The notes: generated by a model not told the origin, from the letters alone. 64,000 nucleotides of DNA from Bacillota bacterium (GCA_023459875.1 JAEWRY010000008.1:62001-126000), one strand, 5' to 3'. Positions 25,169 to 34,852 are shown, counted from the stretch's first letter. Made by a program: numbers and translations.

Positions 25169-25756
25169 TTATTTCCGCAAGGGCTGATGACCGGGCCCGA
25201 GGTTTCCTTCCTTCCAGTGCTTCCGGCACAGGCCGATATAGCAGTCGTTGGCGCCCAGCACTACTTGGGCCCCTTCCTTAAGCACCACGCCGTTTTCGTC
25301 GAAGCGGGTGTTGTAGGTGGCCTTGTGGCCGCACCAACAGATGGTTTTAATCTCCTCGATGATATCCGCCGAGGCCAAAAGTTCCTGGGAACCGGGAAAA
25401 AGCTCACCCCGAAAATCCGCCCGGAGGCCGTAACAGATAACGGGGATATTGAAGTCGTCCACCAGATGGGTGAGAAAGCGCACCTCGTCTCGGCTTAAAA
25501 ACTGCGCCTCATCCACAATGATGCAGGCGAAGGACTGAAGCTCCGCCTGGGTCATGCGCATGACCTCGCTGAAATAGACACAGGGGTGGGAGAGTCCCGC
25601 CCGGGAGGCCACGAAGCGCTCCCCGTCCCGTTGGTCAACTGCGGGCTTGGTGAGAAGAGCCTTCTGGCCCCGCTCCTCGTAGTTATAATTGACCATCAGG
25701 GCGTTGGCGGTTTTGCTGGAGCCCATCACTCCGTAGCGGAAATAGAGCTTTGCCAT
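25169..25756 (-). CDS. tdk: thymidine kinase
   Basis: This 195-residue type II thymidine kinase phosphorylates thymidine for salvage. The P-loop is GVMGSSKTANALM (about residues 9-21), the Walker B region CIIVDEAQFL, and the zinc site is made by CWCGHKATYN and CYIGLCRKHW. Length and order are normal for the family. ATG 25756 has a strong TTAGGAGG ribosome site. It is 13 bases downstream of mutY in the same direction, part of the gltX-mutY-tdk run. Confidence 0.96.
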   Translation of the reverse strand: MAKLYFRYGVMGSSKTANALMVNYNYEERGQKALLTKPAVDQRDGERFVASRAGLSHPCVYFSEVMRMTQAELQSFACIIVDEAQFLSRDEVRFLTHLVDDFNIPVICYGLRADFRGELFPGSQELLASADIIEEIKTICWCGHKATYNTRFDENGVVLKEGAQVVLGANDCYIGLCRKHWKEGNLGPGHQPLRK

Positions 25757-25769
25757 GAGAGCAAGCCTC

Positions 25770-26813
25770 CTAAGAGAGCATTTTGTCGATCAGATAAGTA
25801 AAATCGGAAAAGGCGTTGGGAACGGCATAGTCCCGCCTCAGAGCGCCCGCGTCCGCCCATACCCAACCGGCGGGGAGAACGTCCGACGAAGCCTCTGCCA
25901 CAAGGGCGGTCATGTGCCACTCGATGTGGGTGAAGATATGTTTTCCCGCCGCTCCGTACCCGGCGGATACCGGGACAATGCCCCAGCGCGCCAGCGCGTC
26001 CTGTGCCGGGGCATGCTCATTTGGATATTCCCACAGTCCGCCCAACAGCCCATTGGCAGGACGCCGCCGCAGCGCCACTCTGCCTTCCCGGAAGATGAGG
26101 AACACTGTGCGCTCCTCTACCCGGCGAGCCTTCTTGGCCGCCTTCACGGGAAGCTCGAGAGTGCGCCCGGTGAGACATGCCTTGCAGAACTCCCGGGCGG
26201 GACAGCGGTCACAGAGGGGAGTCCCGTTAGGAAGGCACACCGTGGCGCCCAGTTCCATGAGGGCCTGGTTGAAGTCGCCTGGCTGGTCCACCGGTATTAT
26301 TTCTTCCAGCGCCTTCGCTACCTTCTTTTTCATGGCGGGGGAAGATATGTCGGCATCATCCCCCGCGATGCGGGCGGCCAAGCGCAGGACGTTCCCGTCC
26401 ACCGCGGGAACCGGGACGCCGAACGCGATGGACGCAATAGCCCCCGCGGTATACTCCCCCACGCCGGATAAGGATAAAAGCTCCCCGTAGGTGCGGGGAA
26501 ACTCCCCGCCGAAGTCCTCCACGATCTGCCGCGCGGCTCTTTGCAGGTTTCTGGCGCGGTTATAGTAGCCCAGCCCCTGCCACAGCTTGAGGAGCCTGTC
26601 CTCGGACACGTCGGCCAAATCGGCCACCGTAGGCAGCTCGTCCATAAACCGTGCAAAATAGGCGATCACCGCCGCCACCCGGGTCTGCTGGAGCATGATT
26701 TCGGACACCAGCACCCGGTAAGGGGTGGGTTCGGAGCGCCAGGGCAGGACCCGTGCGTTTTCCCGGTACCATTCCAGCAGGGGGATGGGCAGTGGAGAGA
26801 GTTGTTCTTTCAT
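25770..26813 (-). CDS. mutY: A/G-specific adenine DNA glycosylase
   Basis: This 347-residue base-excision enzyme removes adenine opposite 8-oxoguanine. Visible are SEIMLQQTRVAAVIAYF with the catalytic glutamate (about residue 33), the helix-hairpin-helix LSGVGEYTAGAIASIAFG and the catalytic aspartate in VPAVDGNVLRLAAR. The 4Fe-4S cysteines lie in CLPNGTPLCDRCPAREFCKAC. The C-terminal third is the NUDIX-like 8-oxoguanine recognition domain (VFLIFREGRVALRRRPANGLLGGLWEYP). ATG 26813 has a modest AAGGAT site. It follows gltX after 15 bases. Confidence 0.96.
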   Translation of the reverse strand: MKEQLSPLPIPLLEWYRENARVLPWRSEPTPYRVLVSEIMLQQTRVAAVIAYFARFMDELPTVADLADVSEDRLLKLWQGLGYYNRARNLQRAARQIVEDFGGEFPRTYGELLSLSGVGEYTAGAIASIAFGVPVPAVDGNVLRLAARIAGDDADISSPAMKKKVAKALEEIIPVDQPGDFNQALMELGATVCLPNGTPLCDRCPAREFCKACLTGRTLELPVKAAKKARRVEERTVFLIFREGRVALRRRPANGLLGGLWEYPNEHAPAQDALARWGIVPVSAGYGAAGKHIFTHIEWHMTALVAEASSDVLPAGWVWADAGALRRDYAVPNAFSDFTYLIDKMLS

Positions 26814-26828
26814 GAAAACGCTTTATCC

Positions 26829-28319
26829 TTAGCTTAGTCTCGCCATTCCGGCTTTTATACGATTCAGTGTTTCTTCCTTGCCTAAAATCAGGCATAGCTC
26901 CACCGCGCCGCCGGGGGTGACCGCCTTGCCGGAGACGGCGGTTCTTACCGGCCACATGATTCTGCCGTTTTTGAGTTCCAGCTTTTCCGCAAGTCCGATG
27001 AGTGCGCCGTGAATCGCGTCGAAGCTCCAGACCTCTAACGCTTCCAGAACCGGAAAAACCAACTGCAGAGCTTCCAGCGAGTTTTCCAGGGTAGTCTTCA
27101 TCTTCTTGTGGACATAGAGTTCGGTGGAATATTCGGGAAGAGCGTCGATGAAATCCACCTGGGGGGCGATGTCCAGCAGCGTATCGCACCGGGGCTGGAC
27201 CAGAGGAGCAACCAAGGCAAGGTCCACGGCGGGGTTTTTGACCGCATTGCGCAGATAAGACTCCGCGGCTTTGAAAAAGGCGTCGGGGCTCAGATTGCGC
27301 AGATAGGCCGAGTTAAAATACTTGAGCTTTTCCAGGTCGAAGATGGCCGGGGACTTGGAAATGCCGCCGATGTCGAATGCTCCGGAAAGCTCTTCCAGGG
27401 TGAAGAACTCCCGCTCGGCCAGCTCTCCCCTGGGGCTCCAGCCCAGCAGGGCCACGTAATTGACCACCGCCTCGGACAAAAAGCCCATGGCCAGCAGGTC
27501 CTCGTAGGAGGGGTCCCCGTGGCGCTTGGACATTTTATTGTGCGCGTCCCGCATGACCGGCGCGCAGTGGACGTAGGTGGGAATGGGCCAGGAGAAGCTC
27601 TCATAGAGGAGGTTATATTTGGGGGCGGAGGAGAGATACTCGCTGCCCCGCACCACGTGGGTGATGCCCATGAGGTGGTCGTCCACCACGTTCGCGAAAT
27701 TATAGGTGGGCAGCCCGTCCGATTTGATGAGCACCTGGTCGTCCAGCTCGCTGTTTTCCACCGTGATGTCGCCGAAAATGGCGTCCCGGAAGGTGGTGGA
27801 ACCGGAGCGGGGAATTTTTTGCCGGACTACATAGGGAACACCCGAGGCGAGTTTTTCGTCTATCTCCTTTTGAGAGAGCAGGGAGCAGCGGCCGTCGTAC
27901 TTGTGGATGACACCGCCGGCGGTCTGGGTCTCGGGGGTCTCGTCTTTTCCGCAGAAGCAGCGGTAAGCCCCGCCCTTTTCCATGAGCAGCTCGGCGTATT
28001 TTTTATAAAATTCCCGCCGCTGAGTCTGGATATAGGGACCCACGGGTCCGCCCGCGTCGGGACCCTCGTCCCAGGTAAGTCCGCATTTTCTGAGAGTTTT
28101 GTAGATGATCTCCACGGCCCCCTCCACGAGACGGCTCTGGTCGGTGTCCTCGATGCGCAGCAGGAATTTACCGTTCGTGCCCCTGGCGATGAGCCAGGTG
28201 TAGAGAGCGGTGCGAAGATTACCCACGTGCATATATCCGGTGGGCGACGGTGCGAAACGGGTACGGACCTCCCCTTCGGGAATGCGGTCTTCCATCTCCC
28301 GGAACCAGGTCATATCCAT
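26829..28319 (-). CDS. gltX: glutamyl-tRNA synthetase
   Basis: This class I synthetase of about 496 residues charges tRNA-Glu. The HIGH-type motif is in RFAPSPTGYMHVGNLRTALY (residues about 20-40) and the KMSKS loop is KMSKRHGDPSYEDL (about 260). The C-terminal anticodon-binding region follows. The frame has ATG at 28325 and 28319. The site AAAAGGAGG lies only two bases before the first and eight before the second, so 28319 (MDMTWFREMED) is preferred. It heads the run gltX-mutY-tdk-radical SAM-M23, and TATAAT about 40 bases upstream may be its -10. Confidence 0.95.
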   Translation of the reverse strand: MDMTWFREMEDRIPEGEVRTRFAPSPTGYMHVGNLRTALYTWLIARGTNGKFLLRIEDTDQSRLVEGAVEIIYKTLRKCGLTWDEGPDAGGPVGPYIQTQRREFYKKYAELLMEKGGAYRCFCGKDETPETQTAGGVIHKYDGRCSLLSQKEIDEKLASGVPYVVRQKIPRSGSTTFRDAIFGDITVENSELDDQVLIKSDGLPTYNFANVVDDHLMGITHVVRGSEYLSSAPKYNLLYESFSWPIPTYVHCAPVMRDAHNKMSKRHGDPSYEDLLAMGFLSEAVVNYVALLGWSPRGELAEREFFTLEELSGAFDIGGISKSPAIFDLEKLKYFNSAYLRNLSPDAFFKAAESYLRNAVKNPAVDLALVAPLVQPRCDTLLDIAPQVDFIDALPEYSTELYVHKKMKTTLENSLEALQLVFPVLEALEVWSFDAIHGALIGLAEKLELKNGRIMWPVRTAVSGKAVTPGGAVELCLILGKEETLNRIKAGMARLS

Positions 28320-28425
28320 TGGCATGGCCTCCTTTTACTATTTTCATTATAACCGACAGACGAATCTCCCGATTAATCGTCAATGAACCCATTTTAAATT
28401 TACGGAAACCGCTTGTCAAGTTTTA

Positions 28426-28454
28426 TTGCCATTCCTACCTGGATATGCTATGAT
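28426..28454 (+). promoter_or_regulatory. promoter of trpS
   Basis: TTGCCA (28426-28431) and TATGAT (28449-28454) are 17 bases apart, about 40 bases before the trpS start. No T-box-like leader fits in the remaining space. Confidence 0.6.
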
Positions 28455-28494
28455 ACAGGGGTATTTAAATGTCCGCATTGGGAGTGTTATGTAA

Positions 28495-29502
28495 ATGGAA
28501 AACAAAAAGAAAGTCATGCTCTCGGGCATCAAGCCCAGCGGAGAGCTTACGCTCGGATCCTACCTCGGCGCCATCCGTAACTGGGCCAGGATGGCCGACG
28601 AGTACGACTGCTATTATTTTATGGCCGATCTCCACGCCCTCACCGTGCGCCAGAATCCCGCCGACCTGCGCCGGAGGACCCTGGAGCAGCTGGCCCAATA
28701 TATCGCCTGCGGCCTGGACCCCCAGAAAAACACCCTCTTTATCCAGAGCCACGTGCCTGCCCACGCTGAGCTGGGCTGGATTCTCAACTGCTACGCCATG
28801 TTCGGGGAGCTTTCCCGCATGACCCAGTTCAAGGACAAAAGCGCGAAAAATGAGGACAACGTGAACGGCGGTCTCTTTACCTACCCCGCCCTGATGGCTG
28901 CGGACATTTTGCTCTACCAGCCCGATTTTGTCCCGGTGGGGGAGGATCAGAAGCAGCACGTGGAGTTGACACGCAACATCGCGAACCGCTTCAACGGTAT
29001 TTACGGCGAAGTGTTCAGAATGCCCGAGCCCTTTATTCCCAAGCTGGGCGCCCGGATCATGAGCCTCGCCGCCCCCGAGAACAAAATGAGCAAATCGGAG
29101 TTGGGCACCGGCTGCGTCTGTTTGCTGGACAGCCCCGAAGACATTATGCGAGCCTTCAAGCGGGCTGTAACCGACAGCGACACCGGTGAGCGCTGCGTGC
29201 GCAACGACCCGGAGACCAAGCCCGGCGTGGCCAACCTCATGACTATTTTTTCCGCCATTACCGGCGAAACTTTTATCGAGATCGAGAACCGCTTTGCGGG
29301 TAAGGGGTACGGCGCTTTTAAGCCGGCGGTGGGAGAAGCCGTTGTGGAAGCCCTGCGTCCCATCCGGGAAGAGAGCGTGCGGCTGCTCACCGACAAGAGC
29401 TATCTGGAATCGGTCTACCGGGCGGGCGCCGAGAAGGCCTCCCATATCGCGGAAAAAACACTACGCAAGGTTTATAAAAAGGTGGGACTGGTCGAGCGCT
29501 GA
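28495..29502 (+). CDS. trpS: tryptophanyl-tRNA synthetase
   Basis: This class I synthetase of about 335 residues charges tRNA-Trp. The HIGH-type motif region is SGIKPSGELTLGSYLGAIRNW (near residue 8) and the KMSKS loop is ENKMSKSELGTGC (about 195). YYFMADLHALT and PVGEDQKQHVELTR are typical family segments. Length is normal. ATG 28495 is preceded by GGGAG at about nine bases. It is divergent from gltX, and the envelope gene pair follows on the same strand after 51 bases. Confidence 0.96.
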   Translation: MENKKKVMLSGIKPSGELTLGSYLGAIRNWARMADEYDCYYFMADLHALTVRQNPADLRRRTLEQLAQYIACGLDPQKNTLFIQSHVPAHAELGWILNCYAMFGELSRMTQFKDKSAKNEDNVNGGLFTYPALMAADILLYQPDFVPVGEDQKQHVELTRNIANRFNGIYGEVFRMPEPFIPKLGARIMSLAAPENKMSKSELGTGCVCLLDSPEDIMRAFKRAVTDSDTGERCVRNDPETKPGVANLMTIFSAITGETFIEIENRFAGKGYGAFKPAVGEAVVEALRPIREESVRLLTDKSYLESVYRAGAEKASHIAEKTLRKVYKKVGLVER

Positions 29503-29553
29503 CAAGGCTCGCATCCGGGATGCCTCCGGGAACACCAAAGGAGAAACACTTTT

Positions 29554-30669
29554 ATGACCATAGAGATACAAATCATCGGCTGGGCGGCCGCCGCACTGGG
29601 AACCGCCATGGCCGTCGCCTTCACCACCACTCCGGTGGTGAAGCTTCTCGCCCAGCGGATGGGCGCCATGGATATCCCCAAGGACAACCGCCGGATGCAT
29701 CACCACCCGATTCCCCGCATGGGCGGCTTGGCTATTTTCCTTGGGTTTCTGCTCAGCGTGCTGCTTTACGTTGAGTTTACCCCCCAGCTTCGGGGAATGC
29801 TTTGGGGCGCCGTTATCATCGTGATCCTCGGTGTTTTTGACGATATCTATTCCCTGCCCGCCATGTTCAAGTTTTTCGTTCAGATCGCAGCCGCGCTGGT
29901 GGCGGTGCTGCACGGAAACCAGATCGCAGTCCTCTCCAATCCCAATATCTTCAGCTCCAACCCCTATTGGATTCTTGGCCCTCTGGCCATTCCCTTCACC
30001 GTCTTCTGGATCGTTGCCATCACCAACGCGGTGAATCTCATCGACGGGCTGGACGGGCTCGCCGTGGGTGTCTCCACCATCAGCTCCATGACGCTGCTCG
30101 TCATCGCCCTGCTGGTTTCCGACGGGTCCGTGGTTATTCTGATGGCCGCTTTGGCGGGGGCATGCATCGGCTTTATGCCCTACAATCTCAATCCCGCCAA
30201 AATATTCATGGGGGACACCGGCTCCACCTTCCTGGGCTTTATTCTGGCGGTGGTGTCCATTCAGGGACTCTTTAAGTTCTACACCATCATCTCCTTCGCC
30301 GTCCCCTTCCTCATGCTGGGGCTTCCCATCTTCGACACCTGCTTTGCCTTCGTGCGCAGAATCGCCCACGGGCAAAGCCCCATGCACGCCGACCGCAGCC
30401 ATGTTCACCACCGGCTCATCGACATGGGCTTCAGTCAAAAGCAGGCCGTGGCGGTACTCTACATCATCAGTGCCATTCTGGGACTTTCCGCCGTGGTGCT
30501 TACCACCAGCGGCGCGATCAAGGCGATGGTTTTCATGTTCGCCCTGTGCGCCGCGGCCTGCGTTGCCGCGCGCATCTTTCTTCATAACAATGATAAGAAA
30601 AACGGGAACGGCGGCGCACCTCCGGCGGAGGGCCGGCCTCTCTTTGCCCATGAGGAGGATGACAAATGA
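29554..30669 (+). CDS. undecaprenyl-phosphate GlcNAc-1-phosphate transferase (WecA/TagO-type, MraY-like)
   Basis: This 371-residue membrane enzyme has about ten hydrophobic segments and belongs to the glycosyltransferase 4 family, which moves a sugar-1-phosphate from UDP-sugar to undecaprenyl phosphate. Conserved catalytic segments are DIPKDNRRMHHHPIPRMGGLAIF, GVFDDIY, NAVNLIDGLDGLAVG, MGDTGSTFLGF and HADRSHVHHRLIDMGFSQKQ. The last, HRLIDMG, marks the WecA/TagO branch rather than MraY. The product is probably a primer for teichoic acid or another envelope polymer. AAGGAGAAAC precedes ATG 29554. The epimerase gene overlaps its end by four bases. Confidence 0.9.
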   Translation: MTIEIQIIGWAAAALGTAMAVAFTTTPVVKLLAQRMGAMDIPKDNRRMHHHPIPRMGGLAIFLGFLLSVLLYVEFTPQLRGMLWGAVIIVILGVFDDIYSLPAMFKFFVQIAAALVAVLHGNQIAVLSNPNIFSSNPYWILGPLAIPFTVFWIVAITNAVNLIDGLDGLAVGVSTISSMTLLVIALLVSDGSVVILMAALAGACIGFMPYNLNPAKIFMGDTGSTFLGFILAVVSIQGLFKFYTIISFAVPFLMLGLPIFDTCFAFVRRIAHGQSPMHADRSHVHHRLIDMGFSQKQAVAVLYIISAILGLSAVVLTTSGAIKAMVFMFALCAAACVAARIFLHNNDKKNGNGGAPPAEGRPLFAHEEDDK

Positions 30670-31799
30670 AGGTGATGACTATTTTCGGCACCCGGCCCGA
30701 GGCCATCAAGATGGCCCCGCTGGTGAAGGAGCTGGCCGGACGGAGTGAGTTTGAGAGTATCTGCTGCGTCACCGCCCAGCACAGGGAAATGCTGGACGGC
30801 GTGCTGGAAGTCTTCGGCATCGTTCCGGACTTCGACCTGGATATCATGGAGCCCAGCCAGACTCTCTACACCATCACCTCCAAGTGCCTCCTGGGCATGG
30901 AAAAGGTCCTGGAGCAGGCAAAGCCCCAGCTGGTTCTGGTCCACGGCGACACCTCCACCACCTTCGCGGGTGCGCTCGCCGCCTTTTACAGGCAGATTCC
31001 GGTGGGTCATGTGGAGGCCGGTCTTCGGACCTACGACCGCTATTCCCCCTTCCCGGAGGAAGTGAACCGCACCCTGGTGGGGCACATCGCCGAGCTTCAC
31101 TTCTGCCCGACGAAGACCAACAAAGAAAACCTCCGGCGGGAAGGGGTCACGGAAGGGGTCTTCCTCACAGGCAACACCGTGATCGACGCTATTAAAACCA
31201 CCGTGAGGCCCGGCTTCAAATTTTCCACTCCTTTGCTGGAGCAGCTCGATTACAAGGGCAAAAAGGTAATCCTCGTGACCTGCCACAGGCGGGAAAACTA
31301 CGGCAAACCCATGGAGCACATCATGACCGCCCTGCGCAGGATTGCCGACGCTTTCCCGGATACCGAACTGGTCTATCCGGTCCACCTTTCGCCGGTGGTA
31401 CAGCAGGCCGCGGGCAGATATCTTTCCGGACACCCCCGCATCCACCTGATCGCACCGCTCTCCGCCGACGAGATGCACAACCTCATGGCCCAATGCCATC
31501 TGGTGATGACCGACTCCGGAGGACTGCAGGAGGAGGCGCCCGCCCTGGGCAAGCCCGTCCTGGTCCTGCGCCGGGAAACAGAGCGGCCCGAGGCCGTGGA
31601 GGCGGGAACGGTGCGCCTGGCGGGCACGGAGGAGGAAGAGGTTTTCAGGGCCGCTTCCCTGCTCCTCACCGATGAAGAAGCTTACCGCTCCATGGCCCAT
31701 GCCACAAATCCCTACGGCGACGGCAGAGCCTGCCGCCGGATCGCCGACGCCATTGCCTGGAAGTTCGGCCTGAGCCGCAGGCCTCCGGAGGAGTTTTAA
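30666..31799 (+). CDS. wecB: UDP-N-acetylglucosamine 2-epimerase (non-hydrolysing)
   Basis: This 377-residue cytosolic enzyme interconverts UDP-GlcNAc and UDP-ManNAc for envelope polymers. It has the two-domain GT-B-like fold: FGTRPEAIKMAPLVKEL at the N-terminus, VHGDTSTTFAGALAAF, HVEAGLRTYDRYSPFPEEVNR, THRRENYG-type segment CHRRENYGKP and SDSGG-type MTDSGGLQEEAP. Length is normal. It overlaps the GlcNAc-1-P transferase by ATGA, so expression is coupled; together they suggest a ManNAc-containing wall polymer linkage unit. Confidence 0.95.
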   Translation: MKVMTIFGTRPEAIKMAPLVKELAGRSEFESICCVTAQHREMLDGVLEVFGIVPDFDLDIMEPSQTLYTITSKCLLGMEKVLEQAKPQLVLVHGDTSTTFAGALAAFYRQIPVGHVEAGLRTYDRYSPFPEEVNRTLVGHIAELHFCPTKTNKENLRREGVTEGVFLTGNTVIDAIKTTVRPGFKFSTPLLEQLDYKGKKVILVTCHRRENYGKPMEHIMTALRRIADAFPDTELVYPVHLSPVVQQAAGRYLSGHPRIHLIAPLSADEMHNLMAQCHLVMTDSGGLQEEAPALGKPVLVLRRETERPEAVEAGTVRLAGTEEEEVFRAASLLLTDEEAYRSMAHATNPYGDGRACRRIADAIAWKFGLSRRPPEEF

Positions 31800-31827
31800 C
31801 CGTACATCAAGGAACCGAGGTGACAGG

Positions 31828-32613
31828 ATGGAACAGCGGAACCGAATGATTATCGCCGTCGTGATTGCGCTCGTCATTGTCGCTGCGGTAATCTCCAGCT
31901 TTGGCCTGCCTATCCTCACGAGCAACACCCCCAAGCTGGTGCTGCCCGACGTCTCCGAACCCGTTGATTCCGGTGGAAGCCCAGAAGGCAGCCCGGGACT
32001 GGAGAATCATAATTACATTCCCATCGAGGTAACCGCAGACACCGTCCAAAGCGTCATCGCCACCCTCAGCCGGCCGGCGAGCTACTACCGGGAACTGACG
32101 GTGGAAACCATGTGGGGCGACGGCCTGGATGAGAAGGGCACAACCTCCGTCAAGGTGTGGACGGACGGTAAATTCGTGAAATCCGAAGCATTGCGTCCGG
32201 GCGGTCTTACTCAGCATACCCTCGTGACCGGCAGCGCCCTCTACCTTTGGTATGACGGCGACACGACCTGGTATGAAAGGCCTTACGACGATAAAAGCGC
32301 CGATTTAGTCGCCCAGAATATCCCCACTTATGAGGATGTTCTGGCGCTGGACAAAACGGCCATTACCAAAACGGGTTATGATCTGCTGAACAAACTGGCG
32401 TGTATCTACGTAGAGGTTAAGGAAGGCAGCCTGGGATATCTCCAGCGGTACTGGATCGGGGTGGAAAGCGGCCTTTTGGTCTCCGCTGAGACGGTCAAGG
32501 GGGACGAGGTCGTCTACCGGATGCAGTCCGGGACTCTGGAGGTCCCTATTCCCGAAGGCGTGGAATTTTCCCTGCCCGACGGCACAGTATTATACCATAA
32601 CGCTCGGCCTTAA
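31828..32613 (+). CDS. membrane-anchored hypothetical protein (261 aa)
   Basis: I do not recognise this family. The protein has a single N-terminal membrane segment (about residues 7-25, IIAVVIALVIVAAVISSFG), a short low-complexity spacer rich in Pro, Ser and Gly, and an outside domain of about 200 residues. That domain alternates beta-type stretches (YYRELTVETMWGDG, VKVWTDGKFVKSEA, ALYLWYDGDTTWYERP, ACIYVEVKEGSLGYLQRYWIGVESGLLVSAE), which recalls LolA-like or sporulation-lipoprotein-like folds, without firm motifs. ATG 31828 is preceded by GAGGTGACAGG. It is the last gene of the trpS-envelope run, and a long terminator follows. Confidence 0.75.
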   Translation: MEQRNRMIIAVVIALVIVAAVISSFGLPILTSNTPKLVLPDVSEPVDSGGSPEGSPGLENHNYIPIEVTADTVQSVIATLSRPASYYRELTVETMWGDGLDEKGTTSVKVWTDGKFVKSEALRPGGLTQHTLVTGSALYLWYDGDTTWYERPYDDKSADLVAQNIPTYEDVLALDKTAITKTGYDLLNKLACIYVEVKEGSLGYLQRYWIGVESGLLVSAETVKGDEVVYRMQSGTLEVPIPEGVEFSLPDGTVLYHNARP

Positions 32614-32625
32614 GCGGTTTAAAAG

Positions 32626-32672
32626 GGCGCGCTGTAAAATTCTCAATGAGAATTTTACAGCGCGCCTTGTTT
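32626..32672 (+). terminator. terminator after the hypothetical membrane protein gene
   Basis: A perfect 19-base stem pairs GGCGCGCTGTAAAATTCTC (32626-32644) with 32648-32666 around a 3-base loop, followed by TTGTTTCT. It lies 13 bases after the stop codon. Confidence 0.85.
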
Positions 32673-32713
32673 CTGTCCTTCTGCACGAAGCGAAGGAGCC
32701 TTTTTCCTGGGGG

Positions 32714-32746
32714 AAGATCCTTCGGCCTTTGGCCTCAGAATGACAG
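32714..32746 (-). repeat. dispersed repeat copy 1
   Basis: Read on the minus strand this 33-base stretch contains TGTCATTCTGAGGCC and AAAGGCCGAAGGATCTT. It matches 42105-42137 at 32 of 33 positions. It lies in the convergent gap between the hypothetical gene and pyrG. GGCC-AAA-GGCC inside it is a small inverted repeat. Similar CATTCTGAG...GAAGAATC elements are common dispersed intergenic repeats in bacteria. Confidence 0.8.
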
Positions 32747-32768
32747 CGATTTGCTTAATCACGAAAGA

Positions 32769-32849
32769 ACAGCGTATTACTGCGGTCTTTAACGGGCAGC
32801 GTTTTGCTGCGGTCTTAGAAAAGCAGTGTTTGCCGCGGCCTCTTTTCTT
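32769..32849. repeat. three degenerate 27-base tandem repeats
   Basis: Units at 32769-32795, 32796-32822 and 32823-32849 each begin (A/G)CAG(C/T)GT and contain (C/T)(T/C)GCGG(T/C)CT. The first two differ at 7 or 8 positions and the third is more diverged. They end six bases before the pyrG stop codon on the other strand. Confidence 0.65.
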
Positions 32850-32854
32850 GTGTT

Positions 32855-34468
32855 CTATTCCGCCTGCTTGCGCCGCTTGGCGGCTTTCACGAATTCCCGG
32901 AACAGGGGGTGCGCCTTGTTGGGGCGGCTCTTCAGCTCGGGGTGGAACTGCACGCCCACGAACCACGGGTGATCGCCGTATTCAATGATCTCCACCAGAC
33001 GGCCGTCCGGCGAGAGCCCGGCGAGGCTCATTCCCTTCTCGGTGAGGATCTTTCGGTAGTCGTTGTTGAATTCGTAGCGATGGCGGTGGCGCTCGTAGAT
33101 GACCTGGCTCTGATAGGCCTCGTAAGTAAAGGTCTTCTGAGAGGCCACATGGCAAGGGTAAGCTCCCAGCCGCATGGTGCCGCCCTTGTCGGTGACGTTG
33201 CGCTGCTCGGGCATCAGGTCGATGACGGGATAGAGGGATTTGGCGTTAAACTCGCTGGAGTGCGCGCCCTCCAGCCCGGCCACGTGGCGGGCAAACTCCA
33301 CCACGGCCATCTGCATTCCCAGGCAGATGCCGAAAAAGGGCACCTTGTTCTCCCGGGCGTACCGGACGGCTGATATTTTACCCTCGATGCCCCGGTCGCC
33401 AAAGCCGCCGGGCACCAGGACGCCGTCGCAGTCTCCCAGCATAGCCGCCGCATTCTCGTCGGTGACCTGCTCGGAATCCACCCAGCTGATATCCACCTTC
33501 ACGTCGTTTTCAATGCCGCCGTGGGTGAGGGCTTCGGCCACCGACAGATAGGCGTCGTGGAGGGCGACATACTTTCCCACCAGAGCGATGCGAATGTGAT
33601 CGCTGGCGTTCTTGGCGCGCTCCACCATTGCCCGCCACTCGGCAAGGTCCGGGGTCCAGTCGGTGAGCCCCAGCCGCTTGCAGACCACATGGGCGAGGCC
33701 GCCGTCCTCCAGCATCAGCGGGACCTGGTAAAGGATGGGGGCGGTGAGGTTGGGAATCACATTTTCGGGAGGCAGGTTGCAGAAGAGGGATATCTTCCGG
33801 CGGATATCCTCCGGAACCGGATACTGGGAGCGGCAGAGGATCACGTCGGGCTGAATGCCAAGCGACAAAAGCTCCTTGGCGGAGTGCTGCGTGGGCTTGC
33901 TTTTGAGTTCGGTAGAACCGGGGATGTTAACGATCAGAGAGACGTGGACGTACATTACGTCGGAGCGGCCCACCTCCTGCCCCACCTGGCGGATGGCTTC
34001 AAGGAAGGGCTGGGACTCGATGTCGCCCACCGTTCCGCCGATCTCGGTGATTACGATATCCGGCTTGCCCGTGCGGCCTAACCGGTAAATATTTTCTTTA
34101 ATTTCGTCGGTGATATGAGGGATGATCTGAATGGTGCCGCCGAGGAATTTTCCTTCCCGTTCCCGGCAGAGGATGGACCAGTAAATTTTCCCGGAGGTGA
34201 CAGAGGAATTGACGGTGAGGTTTTCATCGGTAAACCGCTCGTAATGGCCCAGATCCAGGTCGGTTTCGGCTCCGTCGTCGGTGACGAAGACCTCGCCGTG
34301 CTGATACGGGTTCATGGTGCCCGGGTCTACGTTCAGGTAGGGATCAAACTTCTGGAGGGCTACCTTGTAGCCCCGCTGCTTGAGAAGCCGTCCCAGGGAA
34401 GCCGCCGCAATTCCCTTTCCCAGGCCGGAAACCACGCCGCCTGTGACAAAAATATACTTGACCGCCAT
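32855..34468 (-). CDS. pyrG: CTP synthase
   Basis: This enzyme of about 537 residues makes CTP from UTP with glutamine as nitrogen donor. The N-terminal amidoligase domain shows [17 protein letters not shown] and [23 protein letters not shown]. The C-terminal glutamine amidotransferase domain has the nucleophile in [12 protein letters not shown] and the catalytic His/Glu in [12 protein letters not shown]. The frame is open to 34675. ATG 34468 (MAVKYIF) is chosen because it has GGGAGG at seven bases and matches the family; ATG 34474 is too close to that site. It stands alone, converging on the trpS-envelope run. Confidence 0.96.
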   Translation of the reverse strand: MAVKYIFVTGGVVSGLGKGIAAASLGRLLKQRGYKVALQKFDPYLNVDPGTMNPYQHGEVFVTDDGAETDLDLGHYERFTDENLTVNSSVTSGKIYWSILCREREGKFLGGTIQIIPHITDEIKENIYRLGRTGKPDIVITEIGGTVGDIESQPFLEAIRQVGQEVGRSDVMYVHVSLIVNIPGSTELKSKPTQHSAKELLSLGIQPDVILCRSQYPVPEDIRRKISLFCNLPPENVIPNLTAPILYQVPLMLEDGGLAHVVCKRLGLTDWTPDLAEWRAMVERAKNASDHIRIALVGKYVALHDAYLSVAEALTHGGIENDVKVDISWVDSEQVTDENAAAMLGDCDGVLVPGGFGDRGIEGKISAVRYARENKVPFFGICLGMQMAVVEFARHVAGLEGAHSSEFNAKSLYPVIDLMPEQRNVTDKGGTMRLGAYPCHVASQKTFTYEAYQSQVIYERHRHRYEFNNDYRKILTEKGMSLAGLSPDGRLVEIIEYGDHPWFVGVQFHPELKSRPNKAHPLFREFVKAAKRRKQAE

Positions 34469-34787
34469 ACACATTCCTCCCTCGTGATGAGTGACACCCT
34501 TGTCCGGGAAAGTCGCCCTTGCTTCCCCATAAAAATGTATTTTACAACTTGTGACGTTTCCAGTCAAGGAAAAGCCGAATAAACTTAAAAATTCCGGACC
34601 GGTCCGCCCTGTGACATTCACTTCGCCGGGACTCGGGATTTCACTCTTCGTATATCCTTGTTTCTTATCATACACAAAAACATCTCCTTTGTCATCAAAC
34701 TGTTTTAATTGCGGCCTGTTTTTTATAAATTTGTTTTAGATTTTCTTCCGCAGAATAGTAATCCGCGCTTTTTCATTCCGAAGTACC

Positions 34788-34818
34788 TTCATAACTGCCC
34801 TCTTTCCCGCATATACAT
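34788..34818 (+). promoter_or_regulatory. possible sigma-E type sporulation promoter of spoIIID
   Basis: TTCATAA (34788-34794) and CATATACAT (34810-34818), 15 bases apart, resemble the -35 and -10 boxes used by mother-cell sigma-E, which drives spoIIID in Bacillus. No sigma-A match of similar quality is seen here. Confidence 0.4.
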
Positions 34819-34852
34819 CAAACCGAGATGAAGCGTAGGGGAGTGTTGCAGG

